A stretch of 28,441 nucleotides of DNA from Streptomyces lydicus (GCF_000717345.1 NZ_JNZA01000063.1:1-28441); one strand, 5' to 3'; shown: positions 16,400 to 25,762, numbered from the stretch's first letter. Program-made: numbers and translations. The notes: generated from the sequence alone by a model not told the origin.

Positions 16400-18283
16400 T
16401 CACCCCGGATAGACCGGCGCGGTTCCTTCCTTGGCGACGGTCTTCCAGTTCGCGTCCGGAGGCAGCCGCACGATGCCCTCGGTGGCGTCGGCGATCAGCG
16501 GCCTGGTTTCGTCCTCCGAGGCCGCGACCGCCTTGACACCGTTGACGCCGGGCAGCGTCTGCGCGTTGGACGCCGAGCCGTCGGTCTCCATGAACTGCAT
16601 CTGCTGCACCCCGCCGGACTCCCGCCCGACGACCACCAGCCGACTGCCACCCGCCCAGGACGCGGCCACCACGTCCTCCAACTGCGGGGCGATCGGCCGC
16701 AGTTCCTGCACCGACAGCATCGGGTGCGCCGAACTGCCGCCCCGCTCGACCCGGCCGAGCTGGAGCGTCGTACGCCCCTTGTCCTCCACCAGGACCGCGA
16801 TCCGGATCCCGTCCGCGGCCACCTTGATCGCCTTGATCCGCCGTCCGCCGAGCCCCGGGACCGCGACCTCCTCGGGGTCGCCCTTGCCCTCACGCATCCG
16901 CAGCAGCCGGGAACCGTGCGCGTCGCGGTCCGCGATCCACAGATCGCCCAGCCCGTCCCAGCTCGGCGCGGTCAGCCCCTCGTCGGGGCTCTTGGCCGAG
17001 CCGCCGCTGGTCAGCAGCGGGCCGCCGCGCCCCGTGCCGTCCTCCAGGGCGGCCACATACAGCGACCGGCCGTCGCTGGAGACCCCGGCCGCGGTGTTCT
17101 CGGCGCGCGAGATGGCGACGGAGCGCAGCGGGGTCTTGCCCGTGCCGAACGGGCCGCGCACCGGCGTCGGTTCGGTCGCCGTGTCGGACATGGCGACGAC
17201 CTTGTGGTCGCCGTCGATGAAGTACTCCCTGGCGGGGCGCCCGGCGCGCGGCGAGGGGGTGAAGTCCCGTGCGGCCTGCTCCTGGGACAGCTGGCACAGC
17301 GAGTTGCCGCTGTTGTCCTGGAGCTCGACGTCGCTGATCTTCGAAGCGCGGGTCATGTCCTGGACGGTGAAGAAGAGCTGAGCCGCCATCCGCTTGCACT
17401 GGGCGGTGTCGGTGTTCACCGCCTCCTTGCTGAGCTTGACCCGCAGCGCGTTGGAGTCGTCCAGCGCGAGATCGTGCGACGCGAGCCGGGTGCCGTGCGG
17501 GAACTCCGACGTCGTCACCTGGTTCAGCCAGTCGGTGGGCCCGGACAGCAGCGCCTCCACGCTGGCCGTGATCGGCTTTATCCGCTGCCGCAGATAGACC
17601 GGATCCGCGACGAGCACGTTCCGGCTCGCCTTCGGTTCCTCGGACTCCGAGTTGTAGGAGGCGAAGTAGTACTTGTTGACGGAGCGGTAGATGCGCTGGA
17701 AGTCGGACAGTCCCAGCACCAGCCCGTTGGGCAGCCGGTCGATGCGCCACTGGCCGCCCTCCTTGATCAGGTGGATCGTCTGGCGGTACGGCTTCTCCTC
17801 CGGGGTGTACGCGTGGTTGTCGTCCACCGTCGCCACCTGGCTGCCGGAGAGGGTGACCGTGTAGCCGTTGACGTCCTCGCGGTTGGGCTGGATCTTCGGC
17901 TCGGGCTTGGGGCGCTCCTGAAGCACCTTGGTGACCTGGAACGGCCGCCAGGTCCGCTTCGCCGACTTGGCCAGGTACTGGGTGGCCGTCCGGAAGTCCG
18001 CCTCGTCGCTGGTCGTCGCGTCGAGGAAGCTGCGCACGATGTTGGTGGGCTGGGCGCCGTCCTGTGGCGGGACGCCGTAGACGCGTACCTGTGAGTCGCC
18101 TTCGGAGCGCGGTGACTGGTCGACGGCGGTGACGTCACCGCTGTCGGGCATCGAGGCGCATCCGGCCAGCAGCGCCGCCGCGCAGCCGAACAGCAGCGCC
18201 TTCCGCACGGGCCCGGTGGCCTTTTGGGCACGCCTGCGGAGGAGGTGCCCAGGCCCGCGCTCGCTTCCGCGCTCAGTGTCCAC
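16400..18283 (-). CDS. lpqB: Lipoprotein LpqB, partner of the MtrAB system
   Basis: A 627-residue membrane-anchored lipoprotein that in mycobacteria binds the sensor MtrB and tunes MtrA phosphorylation. The N-terminus has a basic segment, a hydrophobic stretch and lipobox LAGC with Cys42 as the lipidated residue, followed by ASMPDSGD, the usual LpqB mature start. Next come the LpqB N-terminal domain, a GerMN domain at about 225-330 (including ITASVEALLSGPTDWL), and a C-terminal beta-propeller of about 345-610 (VAISRAENTAAGVSSDGRSL, then LWIADRDAHGSRLL). I chose GTG 18283, which overlaps the mtrB stop by 11 nt and has AGGCGAG upstream; the frame is open to 18424, inside mtrB, but a start there would put the signal peptide too far in. 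It is the last gene of the mtrAB operon. Confidence 0.93.
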   Translation of the reverse strand: MDTERGSERGPGHLLRRRAQKATGPVRKALLFGCAAALLAGCASMPDSGDVTAVDQSPRSEGDSQVRVYGVPPQDGAQPTNIVRSFLDATTSDEADFRTATQYLAKSAKRTWRPFQVTKVLQERPKPEPKIQPNREDVNGYTVTLSGSQVATVDDNHAYTPEEKPYRQTIHLIKEGGQWRIDRLPNGLVLGLSDFQRIYRSVNKYYFASYNSESEEPKASRNVLVADPVYLRQRIKPITASVEALLSGPTDWLNQVTTSEFPHGTRLASHDLALDDSNALRVKLSKEAVNTDTAQCKRMAAQLFFTVQDMTRASKISDVELQDNSGNSLCQLSQEQAARDFTPSPRAGRPAREYFIDGDHKVVAMSDTATEPTPVRGPFGTGKTPLRSVAISRAENTAAGVSSDGRSLYVAALEDGTGRGGPLLTSGGSAKSPDEGLTAPSWDGLGDLWIADRDAHGSRLLRMREGKGDPEEVAVPGLGGRRIKAIKVAADGIRIAVLVEDKGRTTLQLGRVERGGSSAHPMLSVQELRPIAPQLEDVVAASWAGGSRLVVVGRESGGVQQMQFMETDGSASNAQTLPGVNGVKAVAASEDETRPLIADATEGIVRLPPDANWKTVAKEGTAPVYPG

Positions 18284-20426
18284 GCAGCTCGCCTTCCGCC
18301 TCCGCGCCCCGTCCGGGCTCCACGCCGTGCCCGGTGTCCGCGTCCCGCCCGGCCTGCTGCCCGGCCGCGCTCCCGTGGGTCGTCTCTCCGGAGTGCGCAC
18401 TGTCGTCGCGCGCTGTTCCGTCACCCCGTACGCCCCCGCCCTGCGGCACCACGCGGGCGCCGTTGCCGGGCAGCGCCGCGGGGTCGGCGGCCGGCCGGGT
18501 CGCGGTCCGTGACTCCGCGGTGAACGTGTGCCCGCCGTCGGCCTGGGCGGCGCGCGTCTGGACCGGGATCGTGGAGGTCTTGTCGCCGGCGCCGGCCCGC
18601 GGCTGGCCCGTCTCGTCCGTTCCGCGGTTGCGTCGGGAATCCTCCGGCTCCAGGGGGATCGGGGATCCGCGCAGCGGCTCGCCGGCCGTCCGGGGCAAGG
18701 TCAGCCGGAACTGCGAACCGCCGCCGGGCTCGCCCCACGCCTGCAGCCAGCCGCCGTGCAGCCGGGCGTCCTCGACCGCGATGGACAGGCCGAGGCCCGT
18801 GCCTCCGGTCGTACGGGCCCGGGCGGGGTCGGCGCGCCAGAAGCGGTTGAAGACGCGGGTGGCCTCGCCGGGCTTCAGGCCGACGCCGTAGTCCCGCACC
18901 GCCACGGCCACCGCGCCGCCGCTGCGGCTGCCCGCGGACGCCAGCCGGACGACCACGTCGCGGCCCTCGCCGTGCTCGACGGCGTTGACCACGAGGTTGC
19001 GCAGCACCCGCTCCACGCGGCGCGGGTCGGCCTCGGCGATGACGGGCTGCTCGGCGCCGCGCACCACGATGCGGCTGCCCTTGCGTTCGGCGAGCGGTTC
19101 GGCGCCCTCGATGACGCGGTGCACCACGTCCCGCAGGTCGATGGGCTCGGCCTCCAGCGCGGCGGCGCCCGCGTCGAACCGGCTGATCTCCAGCAGCTCG
19201 GCGAGCAGCGACTCGAAGCGGTCGAGCTGGCCCCACAGCAGCTCGGCGGAGCGTGCCGTGACGGGGTCGAACTCGTCGCGTGCGTCGTGGATGACGTCGG
19301 CCGCCATCCGTACGGTCGTCAGCGGGGTCCGCAGCTCGTGGGAGACGTCCGAGACGAAGCGGCGCTGCATCCGGGACAGCTCTTCCAGCTGCTGGATCTT
19401 GACCTGGAGGTTCTGCGCCATCTTGTTGAAGGACTCGCCGAGCCGGGCGATGTCGTCCTCGCCGGTGACCTTCATCCGCTCCTGGAGCAGGCCGGCGGCC
19501 AGCCGCTCGGAGATCCCGGCGGCCATCCGTACGGGCGTGACGACCTGCCGCACCACCAGCCAGGCGATCGCGCCGAGCAGGATCACGACGAAGACGCCGG
19601 CCGTCGCGAGCGTGCCGGTCACGAGCTTGAGCGATTCCTCTTCCTGGCTGAACGGGAAGAGGTAGTAGAGCTGGTACTGGTTGCTGTTGACGTCGTTGAG
19701 GCGCTTGCCGATGATCAGCGCCGGTACGCCGTCGTCCGACCCGATGCGCTTGATCTGGGTGTACTGGCGGAAGGTGCCGGACTTGGTGTCCAGCTTCCGC
19801 CGCAGCTCGGCGGGCACGCTCCGCTCGGGGTCGACATCGCCGGAGGCGCGCGGCCCGCGGGTGCCGGGGCTGGAGTCGCCGAACGGCTCGTCGGAGTCGG
19901 AGCTGAGCGCCACGACGGAGAAGACGCCCTGACCACCGCTGGCGAGCTGCTCGACGAGGCCGGTCAGCCAGGTCGCGGAGTCCTGGGTGCCGCGGTTCCC
20001 GGTGCGGGCGGCGTCGTCGGTGCGGGTGTCGTCGGCGCCGTCGGCCATCTTCTGGGCGACGCCGAAGCCGCCCACGGCCTGGCTCTGCGCGGCCTGCGCC
20101 TTGGCCGTGAGCAGGCCGTTACGCACCTGTCCGACGACCACGACACCGAGCAGCAGCACCACGGCGAGCGACATCAGCAGCGTCGTGGCCACCACGCGCA
20201 GCTGGATGTTGCGCCGCCACAGGCGCAGGGCGGGCAGCAGGGGTCGCCGCACCCAGCGGCTGAAGAGCCGCAGCAGGGGGTGGACCGGCCCGCTCACCGC
20301 GCCGTCGGGCAGCAGCTGGCCACCGCGCAGCAACCAAGCCGACAACTTCCCCGAAAAGGACATATCACCTGCCGGGCCGACGGTGCGTCCCCGCTTTTCC
20401 TCCGGGGCCGCACCGTCCCGGGTCAT
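18273..20426 (-). CDS. mtrB: Sensor histidine kinase MtrB
   Basis: The membrane kinase of the MtrAB system, which in actinobacteria controls cell division, envelope and development genes. It has 717 residues: TM1 at about 78-99, an extracytoplasmic domain of about 100-268, TM2 at 270-292, HAMP at about 293-345, HisKA with phospho-acceptor His363 (RRFVSDVSHELRTPLTTVRM), and HATPase with N box Asn482 (LRNLVVNAVEHGEG), G1 VRDYGVGLKPGE and G2 GGTGLGLSIA. A disordered tail rich in Gly, Thr and charged residues (about 581-717) follows and looks poorly conserved. ATG 20426 is one base after the mtrA stop and has only a weak ribosome-binding site, implying coupling. ATG 20363, with AGGTGA upstream, is a fair alternative and would give 696 residues. 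Confidence 0.94.
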   Translation of the reverse strand: MTRDGAAPEEKRGRTVGPAGDMSFSGKLSAWLLRGGQLLPDGAVSGPVHPLLRLFSRWVRRPLLPALRLWRRNIQLRVVATTLLMSLAVVLLLGVVVVGQVRNGLLTAKAQAAQSQAVGGFGVAQKMADGADDTRTDDAARTGNRGTQDSATWLTGLVEQLASGGQGVFSVVALSSDSDEPFGDSSPGTRGPRASGDVDPERSVPAELRRKLDTKSGTFRQYTQIKRIGSDDGVPALIIGKRLNDVNSNQYQLYYLFPFSQEEESLKLVTGTLATAGVFVVILLGAIAWLVVRQVVTPVRMAAGISERLAAGLLQERMKVTGEDDIARLGESFNKMAQNLQVKIQQLEELSRMQRRFVSDVSHELRTPLTTVRMAADVIHDARDEFDPVTARSAELLWGQLDRFESLLAELLEISRFDAGAAALEAEPIDLRDVVHRVIEGAEPLAERKGSRIVVRGAEQPVIAEADPRRVERVLRNLVVNAVEHGEGRDVVVRLASAGSRSGGAVAVAVRDYGVGLKPGEATRVFNRFWRADPARARTTGGTGLGLSIAVEDARLHGGWLQAWGEPGGGSQFRLTLPRTAGEPLRGSPIPLEPEDSRRNRGTDETGQPRAGAGDKTSTIPVQTRAAQADGGHTFTAESRTATRPAADPAALPGNGARVVPQGGGVRGDGTARDDSAHSGETTHGSAAGQQAGRDADTGHGVEPGRGAEAEGELRGH

Positions 20427-20427
20427 C

Positions 20428-21105
20428 TCAGCTGGGCCCGGCCTTGTAGCCGACCCCGCGCACGGTCACCACGATGTCCGGACGCTCCGGATCCCGCTCG
20501 ACCTTGGAGCGCAGCCGCTGGACATGGACATTGACCAGCCGGGTGTCGGCGGCGTGCCGGTAGCCCCAGACCTGCTCGAGCAGCACCTCACGCGTGAACA
20601 CCTGCCACGGCTTGCGCGCCAGCGCCACCAGCAGGTCGAACTCCAGGGGGGTCAGCGCGATCGACTGCCCGTCCCGCTTGACCGAGTGCCCCGCCACGTC
20701 GATGACCAGGTCACCGATCGCCAGCTGCTCGGGCGCCGGCTCCTCCGAACGCCGCAGCCGCGCCCGGATCCGGGCGACCAGCTCCTTGGGCTTGAACGGC
20801 TTGACGATGTAGTCGTCCGCGCCCGACTCGAGCCCGACGACCACGTCCACGGTGTCGCTCTTGGCGGTCAGCATGACGATCGGAACACCGGACTCCGCCC
20901 GGATCAGCCGGCACACCTCGATGCCGTCCCGGCCGGGCAGCATCAGATCGAGCAGGACAAGATCGGGCTTGCTCTCGCGAAAGGCGGCAAGGGCCTTGTC
21001 ACCGTCCGACACGAACGACGGTTCAAAGCCTTCGCCACGCAGCACGATGCCGAGCATCTCTGCCAGTGCGGTGTCGTCGTCGACGACCAGGACGCGTCCC
21101 TTCAT
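20428..21105 (-). CDS. mtrA: Response regulator MtrA
   Basis: A 225-residue OmpR-family regulator, the DNA-binding partner of MtrB; in Streptomyces MtrA links development with antibiotic production. The receiver domain has Asp9-Asp11 (RVLVVDDD), phospho-acceptor Asp53 (LVLLDLMLPGRDG), Thr80 and Lys102 (DYIVKPFKPKEL). The C-terminal winged helix includes LTPLEFDLLVALARKPWQVF, EVLLEQVWGY and the DNA-contacting NVHVQRLRSKVE...VRGVGYKA. ATG 21105 overlaps the mtnA stop as ATGA. It has no strong ribosome-binding site of its own (GGGATGATG lies upstream), so coupling to mtnA or a promoter inside mtnA is likely. Confidence 0.97.
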   Translation of the reverse strand: MKGRVLVVDDDTALAEMLGIVLRGEGFEPSFVSDGDKALAAFRESKPDLVLLDLMLPGRDGIEVCRLIRAESGVPIVMLTAKSDTVDVVVGLESGADDYIVKPFKPKELVARIRARLRRSEEPAPEQLAIGDLVIDVAGHSVKRDGQSIALTPLEFDLLVALARKPWQVFTREVLLEQVWGYRHAADTRLVNVHVQRLRSKVERDPERPDIVVTVRGVGYKAGPS

Positions 21106-22274
21106 TCGGCCATCATCCCATTACCTGATCGTGACTTACTCCAACGTGACGTGGAACACAGCTCAGCGAGCGCTTCCCGGGTCACCGGCGACACCACTCC
21201 CGCCTCCGTCACGATCGCCGTCACCAGCTCCGGCGGCGTGACGTCGAAGGCCGGGTTGTAGGCCCCGGCGCCCAGCGGCGCGACCGGTATGCCGGTCCCC
21301 GCCGGCGCCCCGGCACCCAGCTGGGACGGCAACGAGAATTCCGTCACTTCCTGCCCCGGCCGCTGCTCCACCTCGATATCCGACCCCTGCTCGGTGTCCA
21401 GATCCACCGTGCTGGTCGGTGCCACCACCACGAACGGAACGTGGTGGTACCGCGCCAGTACGGCCAGCGGATAGCTGCCGACCTTGTTGGCGACCGCCCC
21501 GTCCGCCGCGATCCGGTCCGCACCGATCAGCACCGCATCCACCTCACCCGCGGCGAACAGCGAGCCGGCCGCACCGTCCGCCAGCACCGTGTACGCCATG
21601 CCCGCCCGCGCCGCCTCGTAGGCGGTCAGCCGCGCCCCCTGCAACAGGGGCCGCGTCTCGTCCACCCACAGCCGGCGCAGCTCACCGGCCCGATGCGCGG
21701 CCAGCGCCACGGCCAGGGCGGTCCCCTCGCCCCCGGAAACCAGCGCTCCCGTATTGCAGTGCGTGAGGATCCGGTGACCGCCGCCCGGCAGCAGTTCGCC
21801 CAGCAGTTCCAGACCGTGCGCGGCCATCCGCGTGCTCGCCTCGATGTCCTCGGCGTGTACGGCCTTCGCCTCGGCCAGGGCCGCCGCCGCTGCCGCCCGG
21901 GTATCGGCCCCCTCTGCCACCGCCGTGCGGTGGGCGCCGACCGCACGCCGCACGCCGTACCCCAGATTGACCGCGGTCGGCCGGGCCTGCGCCAGCACCG
22001 CCGCCGCCTCTTCCACATCGAAACCGCGCGCAGCGGCCAGCGCGACGCCGTACGCACCCGCGATACCCAGCAGCGGCGCCCCGCGGACGGCCAGCGTCTG
22101 GATCGCCTGCACCAGCGCCGGTACGTCCGTACAGACCAGCTCGACCTCCTCCGCGGGCAGCCTGGTCTGATCAAGGAGGACCAATACGGGCCCCTCCGGC
22201 GGCTCCTCCCAGCGCAACGACGGGATTGCGAGCGCCCCGGCGCCCGCCTCGGATACCTCGTACTGATCGCCCAT
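21102..22274 (-). CDS. mtnA: S-methyl-5-thioribose-1-phosphate isomerase
   Basis: Converts methylthioribose-1-phosphate to methylthioribulose-1-phosphate in methionine salvage; cytoplasmic. It has 390 residues, slightly longer than most MtnA. Substrate-binding RGAPLLGIAGAYG is at about 64-76; catalytic Cys173 is in THCNTGALVSGG, and catalytic Asp253 in LIGADRIAADGAVANKVGSY. The N-terminal LVLLDQTRLP and the distal APTSTVDLDT and NPAFDVTP motifs are also in place, so it is the true isomerase rather than an eIF2B subunit. ATG 22274 (MGDQYEVSE) has only a weak Shine-Dalgarno. The 3' end overlaps mtrA by 4 nt. No other salvage gene (mtnP, mtnB, mtnC) is in the window. Confidence 0.94.
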   Translation of the reverse strand: MGDQYEVSEAGAGALAIPSLRWEEPPEGPVLVLLDQTRLPAEEVELVCTDVPALVQAIQTLAVRGAPLLGIAGAYGVALAAARGFDVEEAAAVLAQARPTAVNLGYGVRRAVGAHRTAVAEGADTRAAAAAALAEAKAVHAEDIEASTRMAAHGLELLGELLPGGGHRILTHCNTGALVSGGEGTALAVALAAHRAGELRRLWVDETRPLLQGARLTAYEAARAGMAYTVLADGAAGSLFAAGEVDAVLIGADRIAADGAVANKVGSYPLAVLARYHHVPFVVVAPTSTVDLDTEQGSDIEVEQRPGQEVTEFSLPSQLGAGAPAGTGIPVAPLGAGAYNPAFDVTPPELVTAIVTEAGVVSPVTREALAELCSTSRWSKSRSGNGMMAE

Positions 22275-22426
22275 TCGTTCAGTCTGCCGCCCCAGGCCCC
22301 TCGAGCAGAAGGTCCCCTCACCCTCAGGGCACGGGTACACAACGCGCGACGCCATGACACGATGACTGGCACCGCGGACCCTGGACCCCGGCCGCCCCGG
22401 CGGACGGGCAGCAAGAAGGAGCGACG

Positions 22427-23839
22427 ATGAACAACTCTCCGGGCTGGGCCTCGCCCGGATCCGCCCCCTCCGACGAGCCGGGCCGCGGCACACAGGAGCA
22501 GCCCGCACAGCCCTCCGCCCCGGAGGCCGGGTCCGAAACCACCGAGCCGTCGTCCCCGCCGAACTGGTCCAAGGAGCAACCGCCCCCCGGCCAGTGGACG
22601 GCGCCCACCGGCATTCCCAGCCAGAGCGGCCCCCATGGCCGCGGCAACGGACCGGACACATCCGGCGACCGCACCCGCGCCTCGTCGCCGGGCCCGGCCG
22701 GGCCCGGCTGGGGCGGACAGGGCCCCGGCACTCAGCCGCCGTGGGGCGGCAGCTGGGCCGCGGTGCCGCAGGCCGCCAAACCCGGCGTCATCCCGCTGCG
22801 CCCGCTCGCCATCGGCGAGATCCTCGACGGCGCGGTCGCCACCATGCGGGCCCACTGGCGCACCGTCCTCGGCATCTCGCTGATCCTCGCGGTGGTCTCC
22901 CAGACCGCGGTCACCGTCGTCACCGGACTGTGGTTCCAGGACGCCGGCCGCGCCCCCGCCATGTCGAACGACCGCGTCCCGCCGCTCCGCGACACCCTGC
23001 GCGAGGCCGGCAACACGCTCGCCGGCAGCGCCATCACCTCCGTGATCGGGCTGCTCGCCACGATCATCGCGACCGGGCTGCTCACCATGGTCGTGAGCCG
23101 CGCGGTCCTGGGCCGTACGGTGACGGCCGGCGACGCCTGGCGCGAGGCACGCTCCCAACTCCCGCGCCTGCTCGGCCTGCTCGTGCTGCTCCCCCTGATG
23201 GTCACCGCGATAGTGGCGATCGGTGTGGCTCCCGGCTTCCTCGTCATCGCCGCCGGCACCTTCGACCTCGGTGTGGTCCTCGCCCTCTTCGGCGGGCTGG
23301 CCGCCACTGTCGTGAGCATCTGGCTGTGGGTCCGCTACAGCCTCGCCTCTCCCGCCCTGATGCTGGAGAAGCAGGGCGTCATCGCGTCCATGCGACGCTC
23401 CGCCAAGCTCGTACGCGGCTCCTGGTGGCGGGTACTGGGCGCCCAGCTGCTCACCTACCTCCTGATCGCCATCGTCGAGTTCATCATCCAGATCCCGGCC
23501 ACCCTCATCGCCTTCGTCATCGGCGGCGAAAGCCTCATGGACTGGGCGAACGGCACCAGCAACACCACCGGTTGGTCGTTCCTGATCGTGCTGGGCATCG
23601 GCGCCGTCATCAGCTCCACCATCACCTTCCCGGTCAGTGCGGGCGTCACCGCCCTCCTCTACATGGACCAGCGCATCCGGCGCGAGGCACTCGACCTCGA
23701 ACTCGCCCGCGCCGCCGGCCTCCCCGGCTTCGGCACCGACGTCCCCACCGACGCCCCGCCGACCGGCGGTCCGACGCCTGACACAACACCCGTCGACGAC
23801 TCCGGACCACGTCCCACCGACACCGCACCGGGAAGCTGA
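22427..23839 (+). CDS. Multi-pass membrane protein with GPDPase_memb-type domain
   Basis: A 470-residue protein. Residues 1 to about 118 are a Pro/Gly/Ser-rich disordered cytoplasmic lead. The sequence IPLRPLAIGEILDGAVATMR at 122-141 is the typical entry to the glycerophosphoryl-diester-phosphodiesterase membrane domain (PF10110-like). About six hydrophobic segments follow (for example 147-168, 202-222, 238-258, 342-370 and 388-412). There is no phosphodiesterase catalytic domain, so the name should not be read as an enzyme activity. A second disordered tail of about 35 residues ends the protein. ATG 22427 has an ideal AGAAGGAG 5 nt upstream. It is the first gene of a five-gene operon, diverging from mtnA over 152 bp; the next gene starts 22 nt after its stop. 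Confidence 0.85.
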   Translation: MNNSPGWASPGSAPSDEPGRGTQEQPAQPSAPEAGSETTEPSSPPNWSKEQPPPGQWTAPTGIPSQSGPHGRGNGPDTSGDRTRASSPGPAGPGWGGQGPGTQPPWGGSWAAVPQAAKPGVIPLRPLAIGEILDGAVATMRAHWRTVLGISLILAVVSQTAVTVVTGLWFQDAGRAPAMSNDRVPPLRDTLREAGNTLAGSAITSVIGLLATIIATGLLTMVVSRAVLGRTVTAGDAWREARSQLPRLLGLLVLLPLMVTAIVAIGVAPGFLVIAAGTFDLGVVLALFGGLAATVVSIWLWVRYSLASPALMLEKQGVIASMRRSAKLVRGSWWRVLGAQLLTYLLIAIVEFIIQIPATLIAFVIGGESLMDWANGTSNTTGWSFLIVLGIGAVISSTITFPVSAGVTALLYMDQRIRREALDLELARAAGLPGFGTDVPTDAPPTGGPTPDTTPVDDSGPRPTDTAPGS

Positions 23840-23861
23840 TGCGGTGACCACAGGGGGGAAG

Positions 23862-24536
23862 ATGACCGTGCTCGGAGGACTCACCACATACTCCGACGAC
23901 GACATACCGGTGCGGACCCCTCGCCTCCCCGCCCGCGAGGCGGCCGAGCGTGAGCTGTCCGACCCCCGGTACCACCAGCACGACCCCAACCCGATCCAGC
24001 GCGCCCTCGACTGGCTCTGGGACCGCCTCGACGCACTCTTCAACGCGGCCGCCGGCGCCACACCGGGCGGCTGGATCGGGCTTCTCACCGTCGGCGTCTG
24101 CGTCCTGCTGCTGATTCTTGCCCTCCGGCTACGGCTGGGGGCCGTACGCCGCACGCCGACCACAGGCCGCGGGCTCTTCGCCGACACACCCCGCACCGCC
24201 GCGGAGCACCGCGCCGCTGCCGAACGCCACGCTGCCGCGGGCCACTGGAGCCAGGCCATCCAGGACCGGATGCGCGCCATCGTCCTCGCCCTGGAGGAAC
24301 GCGCCCTCCTCACCCCTGGCCCCGGCCGCACCGCCGACGAGGCCGCCACCGAAGCCGGCCGCGCGCTGCCCCCGCACGCCGACCAACTCCGCACCGCCGC
24401 CCGTACCTTCGACGACGTCACATACGGCGGCCGACCCGGCACGGAAGCGGCGTACACCTTCCTGGCCGGCCTCGACACCGACCTCCAGCACGCCAAGCCC
24501 GCCCTGGCCACCGCCCCCACCGGGAGCCACGGATGA
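23862..24536 (+). CDS. DUF4129 domain membrane protein
   Basis: A 224-residue protein with one clear membrane segment at about 66-86 (WIGLLTVGVCVLLLILALRL). The C-terminal soluble DUF4129 domain, about 105-210, contains AAAERHAAAGHWSQAIQDRM and TFDDVTYGGRPGTEAAY. DUF4129 is a helical domain often found beside MoxR/DUF58 genes or fused to transglutaminase-like proteins; its role is unknown. ATG 23862 has GGGGGGAAG directly upstream; GTG 23844 in the same frame is the alternative and would add six residues. Its stop overlaps the next ATG by 4 nt. Confidence 0.85.
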   Translation: MTVLGGLTTYSDDDIPVRTPRLPAREAAERELSDPRYHQHDPNPIQRALDWLWDRLDALFNAAAGATPGGWIGLLTVGVCVLLLILALRLRLGAVRRTPTTGRGLFADTPRTAAEHRAAAERHAAAGHWSQAIQDRMRAIVLALEERALLTPGPGRTADEAATEAGRALPPHADQLRTAARTFDDVTYGGRPGTEAAYTFLAGLDTDLQHAKPALATAPTGSHG

Positions 24537-25762
24537 CCACGGCCACCGCGCACACCCCCACTCTCTCCGTGACCACGCGTCACCTCTGGCGCCGTTCCCG
24601 CGGCCCACTGATGGCGCTCCTCCTGCTCGCCCTCAGCGGAGTCGTCCTCGCGGCGCTGCAGTCCGGCGAACAGCACGGCCGACTCGACCCCCGCTCGGCG
24701 GACCGCACCGGAAGCCGGGCGCTCGCCCAACTCCTCGCCGCGCACGGGGTCTCCACCCACGTGGTCACCACCTCCGAGGAGGCCGCCGCCGCGGCCGGAC
24801 CCGACACCACCCTGCTCGTCACCGACCCCGACGTCCTGACCCAACGTCAGCTGACGGGCCTGTACACCGCGACCGCGCACACCACCGGCCGCACCGTCCT
24901 GCTCGCGCCCGGCCCCGCGCCTCTCGACACCTTCGCCCCCACCGTCCAGGCCGAGCCCCCGGTCACCAACGCGGCCCGCCGTCCCGCCTGCTCCCTGCCC
25001 GACGCCCGCCGCGCCGGCAACGCCCTCCTCGGCGGCCCGCGTTACGTCACCTCCACCGCCGGCGCCGACCGTTGTTACCCCAGTGGCGGCAAGGCCACCC
25101 TGCTGCGGCTGCCGGCCCCGGCCGACGGCCGCGACACCGTGCTCCTCGGCTCCCCCGAGCTCCTCTACAACCAGCACCTCGACGAGCACGGCAACGCCTC
25201 GCTGGCCCTGCAACTCCTCGGTTCTCACAAACATCTGGTCTGGTACCTCCCCTCCGTCAGCGATCCGTCCTCCACGCAGGACGACCAGCGCGGCCTCCTC
25301 GACCTCATCCCCGCCGGCTGGGGCTGGACCCTGCTCCAACTCGCCTTCGCCGCGCTGCTCGCCGCCGTCTGGCGCGCCCGCCGACTGGGCCCCCTCGTGA
25401 CGGAGAGGCTCCCCGTCACCGTGCCCGCCGCCGAGACCACCGAGGGCCACGCCCGTCTCTACGAACAGGCCAACGCCCGCGACCGGGCGGCAGCGGTACT
25501 GCGCGCCGCCACCCGCACCCGACTCGCTCCCCTCCTCGGCGTCCCCGCGGCCCACGCCCACACGCCCGAGACTCTTCTCCCAGCTGTCCAGGCCCACTTG
25601 GCGCCCGCCCCCGGCACCGGAGCAGACCTCCCCTCCCTGCTCTTCGGCCCGGCACCCGCCGACGACCGCGCCCTGGTGCAGCTGGCCGACCACCTCGACG
25701 CACTCGAATCCTCGATCGTTTCCCAAGAGAGGCACGCCCCCCGTGAGCACCCCGACCGCTGA
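24533..25762 (+). CDS. DUF4350 domain membrane protein
   Basis: A 409-residue protein. TM1 is at about 24-42 (GPLMALLLLALSGVVLAAL). It is followed by a region of the DUF4350 type (LDPRSADRTGSRALAQLLAAHGVSTHVV), which resembles glutamine-amidotransferase-like sugar- or ligand-binding folds. A second TM is at about 260-280 (GWTLLQLAFAALLAAVW), then RARRLGPLVTERLPVTVPAAE, which is very typical of this family, and a cytoplasmic helical domain. No catalytic triad is evident. ATG 24533 forms an ATGA overlap with the DUF4129 stop; the 3' end overlaps the MoxR gene by 20 nt. Function unknown; context suggests a membrane scaffold or sensor for the MoxR ATPase. Confidence 0.85.
   Translation: MTTATAHTPTLSVTTRHLWRRSRGPLMALLLLALSGVVLAALQSGEQHGRLDPRSADRTGSRALAQLLAAHGVSTHVVTTSEEAAAAAGPDTTLLVTDPDVLTQRQLTGLYTATAHTTGRTVLLAPGPAPLDTFAPTVQAEPPVTNAARRPACSLPDARRAGNALLGGPRYVTSTAGADRCYPSGGKATLLRLPAPADGRDTVLLGSPELLYNQHLDEHGNASLALQLLGSHKHLVWYLPSVSDPSSTQDDQRGLLDLIPAGWGWTLLQLAFAALLAAVWRARRLGPLVTERLPVTVPAAETTEGHARLYEQANARDRAAAVLRAATRTRLAPLLGVPAAHAHTPETLLPAVQAHLAPAPGTGADLPSLLFGPAPADDRALVQLADHLDALESSIVSQERHAPREHPDR

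Noticed and set aside
21131..21150. Two GTGAC pentamers 15 bp apart near the mtrA start, considered as an MtrA autoregulatory site
   Set aside because: They lie inside the mtnA coding end, are short, and I cannot state a precise MtrA consensus; chance is likely at this composition.
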